The position numbers were made by a program, and so were the translations under genes. A DNA stretch of 64,000 nucleotides from Eleftheria terrae (lineage in GTDB: Bacteria; Pseudomonadota; Gammaproteobacteria; Burkholderiales; Burkholderiaceae_C): the NCBI RefSeq assembly GCF_030419005.1, contig NZ_CP106951.1:3534001-3598000 (forward strand), read 5' to 3'. Each line of letters begins with the position of its first letter. Within the stretch, counting starts at the first letter, position 1. The notes beneath the pieces were generated by a model. It did not search any database. It had not been told where the DNA came from and saw only the letters and a program-made list of their open reading frames with translations. Positions 8,844 through 17,294 of this stretch are shown here, piece after piece.

Positions 8844-10385
8844 ATGGACACCCACCACAACCTGTTTGCCGCGCTGCGCGCGGGCTGGCCGGCCGAGCTG
8901 GACGGCATCGCGATCGAGACCGACAACGGCCTGCATTACCGCTGGTCGGACCTGGAGCGCGGCAGCGCGATGATGGCCAACCTGCTGGCCAGCCTCGGCC
9001 TGCCGGCCGGCGCACGCATCGCGGTGCAGACCGACAAGTCGGTCGAGGCCCTGATGCTCTACCTCGCCACCCTGCGGGCCGGCCTGGTCTACCTGCCGCT
9101 GAACACGGCCTACCGGCTGGCCGAGCTGGAGTACTTCATCGGCAATGCCGAGCCGTCGGTGGTGGTCTGCGCGAGCCGCGACTTTTCCGCCGTCAGCAAG
9201 CTGGCCTTCTCGATGGGCACGGCGTATGTCTTCACGCTGGACGACACGCGCAGCGGCTCGCTGCTGGAGCGCGCCTCGCACATGAGCGACCGCCATGAGC
9301 CGGTGCCGCGCTCGCCCGAGGACCTGGCCGTCATCCTCTACACCTCGGGCACCACCGGCCGCAGCAAGGGTGCCATGCTGACGCACGGCAACATGCTCAG
9401 CAACGCGCTCACGCTGCGCGACTACTGGGACTGGCGGCGCGAGGACGTGTTGATCCATGCCCTGCCCATCTTCCACATCCACGGGCTCTTCGTGGCGGTG
9501 CATTCGGCCTTGCTGCAGGGCAGCCGGATGATCTGGCTGTCGAAGTTCGACCCCGCGACGGTGGTGGCGAAGCTGCCGCACGCCAGCGTCTTCATGGGGG
9601 TGCCGACCCTTTATGTGCGCCTGCTGGCCGAGCCGGGCCTGACGCGCGAGGCCTGCGCCGGAATGCGGCTGTTCATCAGCGGCTCGGCGCCCTTGCTGGT
9701 GGAGACCTTCGAGCGCTTCCGCGAGCGCACCGGCCACACCATCCTGGAGCGCTACGGCATGAGCGAGACGGTGATGCTGACCTCCAACCCCTGCCGCCCC
9801 GAAGACGGCCCCCGGGTCGGCGGCACGGTGGGCCGGCCCTTGCCGGGCGTGAGCGTGCGGGTGGTCGATGCCAAGACCGGTCAGCCATGCGGGGTGGGCG
9901 AGATCGGCGGGGTGGAGGTGCGTGGGCCGAACGTCTTCGCTGGCTACTGGCGCCTGCCCGAGAAGACCGCCGAGGAGTTCACCGCCGACGGCTGGTTCCG
10001 CACCGGCGACGTCGGCCGCTTCGACGAGAACGGCTACCTGAGCATCGTGGGTCGCAGCAAGGACCTGGTCATCAGTGGCGGCTACAACGTCTACCCGGCC
10101 GAGGTCGAGGACGTGCTCAACCGGCAGGACGGCGTGGCCGAGTCGGCCGTCATCGGCGTGCCGCATCCCGACTTCGGCGAGGCGGTGGTGGCGGTGGCCG
10201 TGGCGCGTCCCGGCGTGCTGCTGCAGGAGGCAGCCCTCATCGCCGCGCTGAAGGACGCGCTTGCAAACTACAAGGTGCCCAAGCGGGTGTTCGTGGTCGC
10301 CGAGCTGCCGCGCAACACCATGGGCAAGGTCCAGAAGGCGCTGCTGCGCGAGCAGCATCGCGAGCTGTTCACGAAAGCCGCCTGA
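8844..10385 (+). CDS. matB: Malonyl-CoA synthetase (acyl-CoA synthetase family)
   Basis: The ATG at 8844 begins MDTHHNLFAALRAGWPAELD, giving 513 residues, the normal MatB length. Adenylate-forming motifs are all present: VILYTSGTTGRSKGAMLTHG near residue 163, LERYGMSETVMLTSNP, GWFRTGDVGRFDENGYLSIV, and the C-terminal catalytic lysine block RNTMGKVQKALLREQ. The family activates malonate to malonyl-CoA with ATP. No malonyl-CoA decarboxylase or malonate carrier gene is adjacent. It converges on the histidine kinase gene at 10567. Confidence 0.87.
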   Translation: MDTHHNLFAALRAGWPAELDGIAIETDNGLHYRWSDLERGSAMMANLLASLGLPAGARIAVQTDKSVEALMLYLATLRAGLVYLPLNTAYRLAELEYFIGNAEPSVVVCASRDFSAVSKLAFSMGTAYVFTLDDTRSGSLLERASHMSDRHEPVPRSPEDLAVILYTSGTTGRSKGAMLTHGNMLSNALTLRDYWDWRREDVLIHALPIFHIHGLFVAVHSALLQGSRMIWLSKFDPATVVAKLPHASVFMGVPTLYVRLLAEPGLTREACAGMRLFISGSAPLLVETFERFRERTGHTILERYGMSETVMLTSNPCRPEDGPRVGGTVGRPLPGVSVRVVDAKTGQPCGVGEIGGVEVRGPNVFAGYWRLPEKTAEEFTADGWFRTGDVGRFDENGYLSIVGRSKDLVISGGYNVYPAEVEDVLNRQDGVAESAVIGVPHPDFGEAVVAVAVARPGVLLQEAALIAALKDALANYKVPKRVFVVAELPRNTMGKVQKALLREQHRELFTKAA

Positions 10386-10559
10386 GCGTGGCGGCCGGCT
10401 GGGCGGCGGCTGGCGCTCGTGCCGCCTTGACGCGGCATGCCGGGCCCGCCGACGGGCCGCGCAGCGGTGTAGCGCGGCGGCCGCCGGGGGCCCGCGCGGG
10501 AGGCTGGCCGGCGTGCTGACCGAGGCGCCGGCCCAGGCGCTGATCCAGGCGCGAAGGTC

Positions 10560-10602
10560 GAGCCTCTCACGCCGGTGCCGGGGGCGCCGGCGCGAGAGGC
10601 TC
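10560..10602. terminator. Strong hairpin between convergent genes
   Basis: Nine-base arms GAGCCTCTC (10560-10568) and GAGAGGCTC (10594-10602) enclose a second GCCGG/CCGGC pairing. The hairpin overlaps the stop codon of the minus-strand kinase gene. There is no T-tract, so it is a candidate bidirectional, non-canonical terminator in the 181-bp convergent gap, which otherwise shows no gene. Confidence 0.4.
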
Positions 10603-12558
10603 AGGCGGCGGCCCGGCGCCCGGCCTGGCCGCTGCATCGTCGAGATCGTCAGCGCCGGTCGGCAGCGTGAAGCAGAAGCAGGCGCCGCGGCCCACCTCGC
10701 CTTCGGCCCACACCCGCCCGCCGTGGCGCGCGACGATGCGCTTGACGATGGACAGTCCCACGCCGCTGCCCGGGAACTCGACCGCCGAGTGCAGGCGCTC
10801 GAAGGCCGAGAACAACCGCTGCGCCTGCAGGGCGTCGAAGCCGGCACCGTTGTCCCGCACGTGAAAGACCTGCTCCCGGCCGTCGATGTGCGCGCCGAGC
10901 TCGATGCGGGGATGGTCCACCTGGCGGGTGAACTTCACCGCGTTGGACAGCAGGTTGTGCCACACCTGCCGCAGCAGCACCGCGTCGCCCTCGACGGTGG
11001 GCAACTCGCCGAACACGATCTGCACGCGCTCGGCATGCGGGCCGGCGTGGCCCGCTTGCTTCAGCACGTCCTCGGCGGCGGCGCGTGCCAGGGCCGCCAT
11101 GCTGACCGGCTGGCGCTGCAGCGGCTGGTGCTCGACGCGCGACAGCGAGAGCAGCTCGTCGACCAGCACGCCGAGCCGGTCGCATTCACTGGCCATCAGC
11201 TCCAGCATCTGGCGGCCGCGGGCATCGAGCCGCGAACCGTGCAGCTCCTGCACCAGACGCGCCGCGGCGCCGATCGAAGCCATGGGCCCCTTCAAGTCGT
11301 GTGAAACGCTGCGCGAGAAGCTCTGCAGGTCGGCGTTGGCGCGCTCGAGCGCCTCGGTGCGGTCCTGCACCCGCTGCTCCAGGGTGTCGTTGAGGGCCAT
11401 CAGCTCGCGTTCGCGGGCCCGCAGCTGCTCCACCAGCTCGCCGAGGGCCTGGGCGAGCTGGGCCACCTCGTCGTGGCTGGCCGGCGGGTGCTCGCCCGGA
11501 TGGCCGTGGGCGGCCAGCAGCTGGGCCTGTTCGGCCACCCGGCGCAGGGGCGCCGCCAGGCGCCCTGCCAGCCCCCAGCCGGCCAGACCGAAGGCCAGCG
11601 CACCGAACAGGCCGAAGCCGATGATCTGCCACTGCAGCCGGTGGGCCGACGCAATGGCGGTGTCCAGCGGCTGGCGCACCAGCACCGTCCAGCCCAGGCC
11701 GGGATAGTCGGCGCTGCCCTGCCCGAAATGGGCGGCGCTGAGGTAGCGGCGCCCATCGCTCCAGGTTTCGACGCCATAGGGCTGCTGCAGCAGCCGGTCG
11801 ATGCGGGCGCGCGGCAGGGTCACTGCGGCGCCGCCTTTCGGGCCCAGCAGCTGCTCGCCCTGGGCGTTCACCACCACCACCTCGACCTGGCGGGCGGCTT
11901 CCACCGGCGCCAGCACCTGGCGGCCCAGCTGTTCGGCCCATTGCCAGCTGAGGTGGGCCCCCAGCACGCCGAGCAGCCGCGTGTCTTGCCGCAGCGGGGC
12001 GGCCACGTCCACCAGGCGCAGCGGCTCCTGCGAGTCCGAAGGTGGCAGCAGGCTGGCCAGCAGGACTGCGTCGTGCACATCGCCGGCAAAGGCGCCCTTG
12101 CGGCCTTGCACGAACCAGGGCCGCTGCGACACGTCGCGCCCCTCCAGCACGCCGCCGGTGGCGGCCCGCACGATGCCGTCGGCGTCGGTCACGCCGATCC
12201 AGGCGTAATGGGCATAGGAGGCCTGCAGCTGCTCGAGCAGGGCGCGCCATTGCGCCAGGTCGAGCGGGCCGTCCTGCAGCTGGGCCAGGCTGGCGATGTT
12301 GCGGACCTCGCGGTAGCGCTCGGCCATGCCGGCTTCCAGCATGGCGGACAGGTGGCGCGACAGCTCGGCCAGGCTCAGGCCGGCATTGGCACTGGCATGC
12401 CGGCGGGCCGAGTCGCCCGAGGCGAGGCCGACCGCCAGGAACACCGCCAAGGCCAGGCCGCCGAAGCCGAGCCCGATGCGGGTGCGTGTGCTCAGGCCGG
12501 CGCGGGGCGCGAGCCAGAGGCGGAACCGGCGGGAGGGCACGGATCGGGGAGAGGCCAT
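10567..12558 (-). CDS. Membrane sensor histidine kinase (dCache-like sensor, HAMP, HisKA, HATPase)
   Basis: A 663-residue protein. One membrane helix lies near residues 29-46 and a second near 335-355, enclosing a roughly 290-residue periplasmic dCache-like sensor (AYAHYAWIGV-type strands, GRDVSQRPWFVQGRKG). A HAMP-like linker and coiled coil follow. The phosphoacceptor box is SFSRSVSHDLKGPMASIGAA. The ATPase has NLLSNAVKFT, VRDNGAGFD and GSGVGLSIVKRIVARHGG. The C-terminal tail is proline/alanine-rich. No response-regulator gene is adjacent, so it is an orphan kinase; signal and partner are unknown. Confidence 0.88.
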   Translation of the reverse strand: MASPRSVPSRRFRLWLAPRAGLSTRTRIGLGFGGLALAVFLAVGLASGDSARRHASANAGLSLAELSRHLSAMLEAGMAERYREVRNIASLAQLQDGPLDLAQWRALLEQLQASYAHYAWIGVTDADGIVRAATGGVLEGRDVSQRPWFVQGRKGAFAGDVHDAVLLASLLPPSDSQEPLRLVDVAAPLRQDTRLLGVLGAHLSWQWAEQLGRQVLAPVEAARQVEVVVVNAQGEQLLGPKGGAAVTLPRARIDRLLQQPYGVETWSDGRRYLSAAHFGQGSADYPGLGWTVLVRQPLDTAIASAHRLQWQIIGFGLFGALAFGLAGWGLAGRLAAPLRRVAEQAQLLAAHGHPGEHPPASHDEVAQLAQALGELVEQLRARERELMALNDTLEQRVQDRTEALERANADLQSFSRSVSHDLKGPMASIGAAARLVQELHGSRLDARGRQMLELMASECDRLGVLVDELLSLSRVEHQPLQRQPVSMAALARAAAEDVLKQAGHAGPHAERVQIVFGELPTVEGDAVLLRQVWHNLLSNAVKFTRQVDHPRIELGAHIDGREQVFHVRDNGAGFDALQAQRLFSAFERLHSAVEFPGSGVGLSIVKRIVARHGGRVWAEGEVGRGACFCFTLPTGADDLDDAAARPGAGPPPEPLAPAPPAPA

Positions 12559-12640
12559 GTCGAGCGGCCCACTGTACCCAAATCGGCGCTCGCGGTGTGC
12601 CGCGCCACAGGCACCCGCACAGCCAGCCGGGCCGTCGCGG

Positions 12641-13405
12641 TCAGCCGCGCAGGAAGGCGTCGTAGCCGGTCTTGAGGATCAGCAGCGAGACGACGGCAAT
12701 GAACATGCCGCGCACGAAGCCCGCGCCGTGCTTCAGCGCGAGCCGGGTGCCGAACAGGCTGCCGACGATGTTGGCCACTGCCATCGCCAGCGCGTACTTC
12801 CACCAGATGTGGCCCTTGGCGATGAACAGCGCCAGTGCCGACAGGTTGGTGGCGGTGTTCAGCAGCTTGGCGCTGGCCGAGGCATGCAGGAAGTCGTAGC
12901 CCAGCACGCGCACGAACAGGAAGACGAAGAAGCTGCCGGTGCCGGGGCCGAAGAAGCCGTCGTAGAACCCCACCAGCAGGCCGATCAGCGAGGCCACCAG
13001 GCCTTCCTGGCGGCCGCCGTAGCGACGCTGGTGATCGCGCCCGAGGTCTTTCTTGGCCAGCGTGTACAGCAGCACCGCCAGCAGGATCAGCGGCAGGGCC
13101 CGGCGCAGTCCGCTCGGGTCGACCAGCGTGACGCTCCACGCGCCGAGCGCCGCGCCCACCAGCGCGGCCAGGGCGGCCGGCAGCAAGGCCGACCAGACCA
13201 TCTCGACCCGCTTGGCGTACTGCAGCGTGGCCCAGGCCGTGCCCCACACCGCAGCCCCCTTGTTGGTGCCGAACAGCGTGGCCGGCGGTGCGCTGGGGAA
13301 GACGCCGAACAGCGCCGGCACCAGGATCAGGCCGCCGCCGCCGACGATGGCATCGACGAAACCGGCAAACAGCGAGGCGAGCGTGGCAACGGCAAGTTCG
13401 AACAT
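12641..13405 (-). CDS. TSUP-family (TauE/SafE) membrane permease
   Basis: The ATG at 13405 gives MFELAVATLASLFAGFVDAIVGGGG, the signature start of TSUP proteins, and 254 residues with about eight hydrophobic segments. The two pseudo-repeats show the motif DAIVGGGGLILVPAL and, in the second half, FYDGFFGPGTGSFFVFLF. The family moves sulfite, sulfonates or other organic anions across the inner membrane. The substrate here is unknown. The 5' leader contains an intrinsic terminator and alternative hairpins (13484-13571), which suggests control by attenuation. Confidence 0.9.
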   Translation of the reverse strand: MFELAVATLASLFAGFVDAIVGGGGLILVPALFGVFPSAPPATLFGTNKGAAVWGTAWATLQYAKRVEMVWSALLPAALAALVGAALGAWSVTLVDPSGLRRALPLILLAVLLYTLAKKDLGRDHQRRYGGRQEGLVASLIGLLVGFYDGFFGPGTGSFFVFLFVRVLGYDFLHASASAKLLNTATNLSALALFIAKGHIWWKYALAMAVANIVGSLFGTRLALKHGAGFVRGMFIAVVSLLILKTGYDAFLRG

Positions 13406-13770
13406 CGGCGCGAACGATGGTGAAGAAGTGAAGCAAGGGGAGGCCGGCACCGCAGGACCGTGCAAAGGCGGCGCGGGACCCGGAAAAACGAAGGGCGCTG
13501 ACCATGGCCAGCGCCCTTGCAATTGTGACATTCGTTGTGCGTCACAGAGTCTCTTGTACTGCTTCTCTGTGTCTCCTCAGACCCCCGCCCTGCGCAGGCA
13601 CCTGGAAGGCCGGGCCCGCAGCGAGTGACGTGACTGTAGGATGACCCAGCCGGCCTCGCACTAGGGGTTTTCCTGCCCCTTTTTTCAGCAGTCACCGCCT
13701 GTCGGGCGCATGGCAACGACTGTCGGCGATCTCGGGCATGCTGGCGGTTTGTCTCACCTGTGAAGCAAAC
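13406..13770. other. 365-bp gene-free stretch between TSUP permease and GST
   Basis: The two flanking genes diverge. I see no convincing coding region here. The TSUP-proximal half holds a minus-strand terminator and two overlapping inverted repeats (annotated separately). Around 13661-13687 the plus strand has a short AGGGG/CCCCT hairpin followed by six T residues, which could be a weak plus-strand terminator. This leaves room for a short RNA gene, but I see no clear promoter for one. Confidence 0.5.
13484..13571 (-). promoter_or_regulatory. Attenuator-like leader upstream of the TSUP permease
   Basis: Reading the minus strand, a 10-bp-stem hairpin (arms 13509-13518 and 13491-13500, AAGGGCGCTG/CAGCGCCCTT) is followed by a T5 run (13484-13488), an intrinsic terminator about 80 bp before the permease ATG. 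Just 5' of it are two inverted repeats that share bases: CACAGAG/CTCTGTG (13565-13571 with 13543-13549) and TGTGAC/GTCACA (13541-13546 with 13524-13529). The shared bases 13543-13546 make them mutually exclusive, as in riboswitch or attenuator leaders. I do not recognise a known riboswitch class. Confidence 0.45.
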
Positions 13771-14439
13771 ATGATCATCGTCCATCACCTCAACAACTCG
13801 CGGTCGCAACGGGTGCTTTGGCTGTTGGAGGAGTTGGGCCTGCCCTACGAGGTGAAGCGCTATGAACGCGACCGCAAGACCCTGCTGGCACCGCCCGAGT
13901 TGCTCGCGGTGCATCCGCTCGGCAAGTCGCCGGTGATCCAGGACGGCGGGCTCACGCTGGCCGAGTCGGGCGCGATCCTGGAGTACCTGGCCGGGCGCTA
14001 CGGTGCCGACCGGCTGGTGCCGGCCAGCGGCAGCCCGGAGCGGCTGCGCTACACCTATTGGATGCACTATGCCGAGGGCTCGGCGATGCCGCCCTTGCTG
14101 CTCAAGCTCGTGTTCGATCGCATCGAGACCGCGCCGATGCCCTTCTTCGCCAAGCCGGTGGCTCGCTCGATCGCGGCGCGCGCCAAGGGCATGCTGGTGA
14201 TGCCGCAGATCGCGCGGCACCTGGACTACATGGAAGCAGAACTGGCCACGCGGCCCTGGTTTGCCGGCGAGCAGTTCAGCGCGGCCGACATCCAGATGAG
14301 CTTCCCGCTGGAAGCGGCCGCGGCGCGCGGCGGGCTGGATGCGCGCCGGCCGCGCCTGACGGACTTCCTGGCCCGCATCCACGCGCGCGAGGCCTACCGG
14401 CGTGCGCTCGACAAGGGCGGCCCCTTCCAGCTGAAGTGA
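13771..14439 (+). CDS. Glutathione S-transferase family protein
   Basis: The ATG at 13771 starts MIIVHHLNNSRSQRVLWLLE, giving 222 residues. The N-terminal thioredoxin-like fold has the catalytic serine region NNSRSQRVLW and the glutathione-binding block HPLGKSPVIQDGGLTLAESGAILEYLAGRYG. The C-terminal helical domain ends WFAGEQFSAADIQMSFPLEAA. It resembles the yeast Gtt1-like/bacterial serine-type GST group. It stands alone on the plus strand; no substrate can be assigned. Confidence 0.9.
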   Translation: MIIVHHLNNSRSQRVLWLLEELGLPYEVKRYERDRKTLLAPPELLAVHPLGKSPVIQDGGLTLAESGAILEYLAGRYGADRLVPASGSPERLRYTYWMHYAEGSAMPPLLLKLVFDRIETAPMPFFAKPVARSIAARAKGMLVMPQIARHLDYMEAELATRPWFAGEQFSAADIQMSFPLEAAAARGGLDARRPRLTDFLARIHAREAYRRALDKGGPFQLK

Positions 14440-14625
14440 GCCCGAGCCCCAGCCCGGCGCCTGCCGTCAAGGGCAGCCGAGCGTCCACGGCATCGGTGGC
14501 GGCGCGGGCCTGATTCGAGACTTCTGCCTCGATCTTCACGCTCAAGCACGGCAGCGTTCGTTCCGATATCCGAGCAAGGCCGCCCGTGCCCGGCGGCATC
14601 TCCTGCCGTGCCTGAATGCCTGCTT

Positions 14626-15909
14626 ATGAATGACGCTGCCGTGGTCAACCGACACTACCTCGACCGGGTGATGGATGCATCCCGCACCCAGGACATCGAG
14701 GCCACCGAGGACATCGTTGCTGGCAATGGCATGAAGCTGCTGAGCAAAGGTGCCAGGATCGATGAACGAGTGCGTGAGCGCCTGCTGGAATACAAGCTGC
14801 GCAAGCCGCTGGAAAGCACGCTCAAGGTGGCGGGTGGCCTGGATGGCAACCAACTGGCCGAAGCCGGGGAACGGCTGCTGGAGCAGCACCCCACGGTGCA
14901 CGCGCTGCGGCCGCCGGCCGCCGCCGAGGTGCTCGACAGCCTGCGTGCCTTTCCGGACATCGAGACCCTGCACACGCTGTTGACCCTCTATGCGGGGCAG
15001 GACGCGCGCAAGCTGGACCATGCGGTGGCGGTGAGCCTGCTGACGATGTCGCTGCACCAGCACTTGCGGCTGAACAGCGCGGACCAGCTGAGGGCCGCCA
15101 TGCTGGCTGGCCTGTATCACGACGTTGGCGAGCTGTACATCGATCCGGCGGTGCTCAAGGGAGGCTCGCTAAAGCTGCACCAATGGAAGCAGGTGTGCGT
15201 GCATCCCCTGGTGGCCTTTCGTCTGCTCGCCGACATTCCGCAGCTCGACAAAACAGTGGCGCAGGCAGTGCTGCAACACCATGAGCGGCTGGACGGCTTC
15301 GGCTACCCGGCGGGCCTGAGGGCGGAGGCCATTGGCAAGCCGGGCCGTATCCTCGGCGCCAGTGAGTTGCTGGCCGGTTTGGCGGAGGCGAGCCGCACGC
15401 CCATGCACAGCGCCCGGGTAGCGCTCAAGCTGGTGCCCGGCGAATTCGACCGTACGGTGATTGATGCAGTCGTCTCCACCCCTGCCGCACTCGAGCAGGA
15501 AATGGACCGCGTCCAGCTGCCGAGTTGGGACGACACGCTGGGCCAGGTCCACGAAGTGGTGGCGGGCATCCACCGCATCGAGCAGTTCCGGCCCGAATTG
15601 GCCGAACAGCTCGACGCGGCCGACGGCCCGACCCGGCTCACCTTCCAGGCCGCTAGCTTCCGCTACGACCGCATCTGCATGGCGCTGGTCAGCGCCGGTG
15701 TCAACACCCGCGATGCCGGCGAGTTGCGACGCCTGGTGAACGAGGTCGCCGACCCCGCCATGCACCTCGAGCTCACGCTGGTCCTGCGCGAAACCCGCTG
15801 GCGCCTGCAGGAGCTGGGGCGCGAGCTGCGGCTGCGCGTGCAGCGCCACGCGCCGGGCTACCTGGACCTGGCGACACGCGCGGTGCGCAGCTTCGTGCCG
15901 GCCGCCTGA
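14626..15909 (+). CDS. HD-GYP-like domain protein with altered metal motif
   Basis: A 427-residue protein from the ATG at 14626; an in-frame GTG at 14608 is the alternative start and neither has a strong ribosome-binding site. The central region carries HD-GYP hallmarks: HDVGELYIDPAVL at about residue 165 and HHERLDGFGYPAGL at about 218. Active HD-GYP c-di-GMP phosphodiesterases normally have HD-x-G-K in the first motif, and glutamate replaces that lysine here. The roughly 130-residue N-terminus and the C-terminal helical part are not recognisable domains. It is a candidate c-di-GMP phosphodiesterase or a degenerate c-di-GMP effector. Confidence 0.75.
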   Translation: MNDAAVVNRHYLDRVMDASRTQDIEATEDIVAGNGMKLLSKGARIDERVRERLLEYKLRKPLESTLKVAGGLDGNQLAEAGERLLEQHPTVHALRPPAAAEVLDSLRAFPDIETLHTLLTLYAGQDARKLDHAVAVSLLTMSLHQHLRLNSADQLRAAMLAGLYHDVGELYIDPAVLKGGSLKLHQWKQVCVHPLVAFRLLADIPQLDKTVAQAVLQHHERLDGFGYPAGLRAEAIGKPGRILGASELLAGLAEASRTPMHSARVALKLVPGEFDRTVIDAVVSTPAALEQEMDRVQLPSWDDTLGQVHEVVAGIHRIEQFRPELAEQLDAADGPTRLTFQAASFRYDRICMALVSAGVNTRDAGELRRLVNEVADPAMHLELTLVLRETRWRLQELGRELRLRVQRHAPGYLDLATRAVRSFVPAA

Positions 15910-16036
15910 GCGCGGTGCGCGCTGGCCGCGCACTCGGGATTGCGATTTGCTGACTTCTGCGGGCGGGCAGGGCCGCTGGGGCCTTGCCGGCCATGTGGCG
16001 GCGCATGCTGGCGCCGCCTTCCGCAGGAGAGCCCCG

Positions 16037-17293
16037 ATGAAACGTCTGCACGGCCTGCTTGCCGGCCTGCTCTGCGTCGGCCCGCTGGCGCATGCCCAAC
16101 TGCCGCCCGGCGATGGCCCGATCACCCTCAGCGGCACGGTCACCGACCCCACGCCACTGCCTTTTGAGGAACGCCTGCTGGCGCAGCTCAAGCTGCCGCC
16201 CGGCTTCAAGGTCAGCGTGTTCGCGAAAAACCTGCAGAACGTTCGCTGGCTGCAGGTGGCACCCAATGGCGATGTCTATGCCTCGCGCCGGGCACAGGGC
16301 GACGTGCTGCTGCTGCGCGACACCGACCGCGACGGCGTGGCCGACGAGCGCAAGACCGTGGCGCAGAACATCAAGTGGATCAACGGGCTGGCGCTGCACG
16401 GCCAACGGCTCTACATGGCGTCCGACCGCAAGGTGCTGCTGGCCGAGGTGCAGGCCGACGGCACGCTGTCCAACCCCAAGGTCATCATCGACGACCTGCC
16501 CGACGCCGGGCAGCACCCCAACCGCACGCTGGCCATCGGCCCCGACGGGCTGCTCTACATCACCGTCGGCTCCACCTGCAACAACTGCCGCGAGACCGCC
16601 GGTGAAAGCGGCACGCTGGTGGTCGCCGCGCCCGACGGATCGGCCCGCACGGTGTATGCCCGCGGCCTGCGCAACACCATCGGCTTTGCCTGGCATCCGG
16701 TGAGCCAGGCGCTTTACGGCTTCGACCACGGCTCTGACTGGCGCGGTGACGACCAGCCGCCCGAGGAGCTCAACCGCATCGAGAAGAACAAGGACTACGG
16801 CTGGCCCTGGTGCTACGGCGACCGCCAGCCCGACAAGCTGCAGGCCAACGATCCTCCCAACACGAGCAAGGCCGATTTCTGCCCCACCACGCAGGCCCCG
16901 GTGCTGACCTACACCGCACATGCGGCACCCCTGGGCATGGTGTTCTACACCGGCAGGCAGTTCCCGACCGAGTACCGCCACAGCGCCTTCGTCGCCATGC
17001 GGGGCTCGTGGAACCGTGCCGCGCCCAGCGGGTACAAGGTGGTGCGCGTGCGGTTCGACGCTGCCGGGCAGCCGGTGGGCATCGACGACTTCCTCACCGG
17101 CTGGTTGATGGCCTCGCCCCCACCGGCGCTGCGCGAGCCAGGCCGCAGCCCGCAGGCGAGCGAGCACCAGGAAGCACACCGGCCCGCCCGCTTCGGCCGG
17201 CCGGCCGGGCTGGCCCTGGCCCCCGACGGCTCGCTGCTGGTGGCCGAGGACGAGAACGGCGTGATCTACCGCGTCAGCTACGAAGGACGATGA
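16037..17293 (+). CDS. PQQ-dependent sugar dehydrogenase (sorbosone/aldose type)
   Basis: The ATG at 16037 (MKRLHGLLAGLLCVGPLAHA) gives an 18-20 residue signal peptide and a 418-residue periplasmic protein. Propeller motifs of the GSDH/YliI-like family are present: FKVSVFAKNLQNVRWLQVAP, HPNRTLAIGPDGLLYITVGS, GLRNTIGFAWHP, DYGWPWCYGDRQPD and FVAMRGSWNRAAPSGYKVV. The family oxidises sugars or sorbosone with PQQ. A cysteine pair occurs in STCNNCRE. It is coupled to the SOD/propeller fusion gene, whose ATG follows the stop codon after one base. Confidence 0.85.
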   Translation: MKRLHGLLAGLLCVGPLAHAQLPPGDGPITLSGTVTDPTPLPFEERLLAQLKLPPGFKVSVFAKNLQNVRWLQVAPNGDVYASRRAQGDVLLLRDTDRDGVADERKTVAQNIKWINGLALHGQRLYMASDRKVLLAEVQADGTLSNPKVIIDDLPDAGQHPNRTLAIGPDGLLYITVGSTCNNCRETAGESGTLVVAAPDGSARTVYARGLRNTIGFAWHPVSQALYGFDHGSDWRGDDQPPEELNRIEKNKDYGWPWCYGDRQPDKLQANDPPNTSKADFCPTTQAPVLTYTAHAAPLGMVFYTGRQFPTEYRHSAFVAMRGSWNRAAPSGYKVVRVRFDAAGQPVGIDDFLTGWLMASPPPALREPGRSPQASEHQEAHRPARFGRPAGLALAPDGSLLVAEDENGVIYRVSYEGR

Positions 17294-17294
17294 G

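Noticed and set aside
6046..9015. Single long minus-strand reading frame of about 990 codons
   Set aside because: Only its 3' third (from 7038) encodes a recognisable flavoprotein. The rest runs antisense to the LysR gene and in another frame of the GST gene.
13327..14382. Minus-strand frame of 351 codons across the TSUP/GST gap
   Set aside because: It lies antisense to the clear GST gene and overlaps the TSUP start in the wrong frame. High GC makes such shadow frames common.
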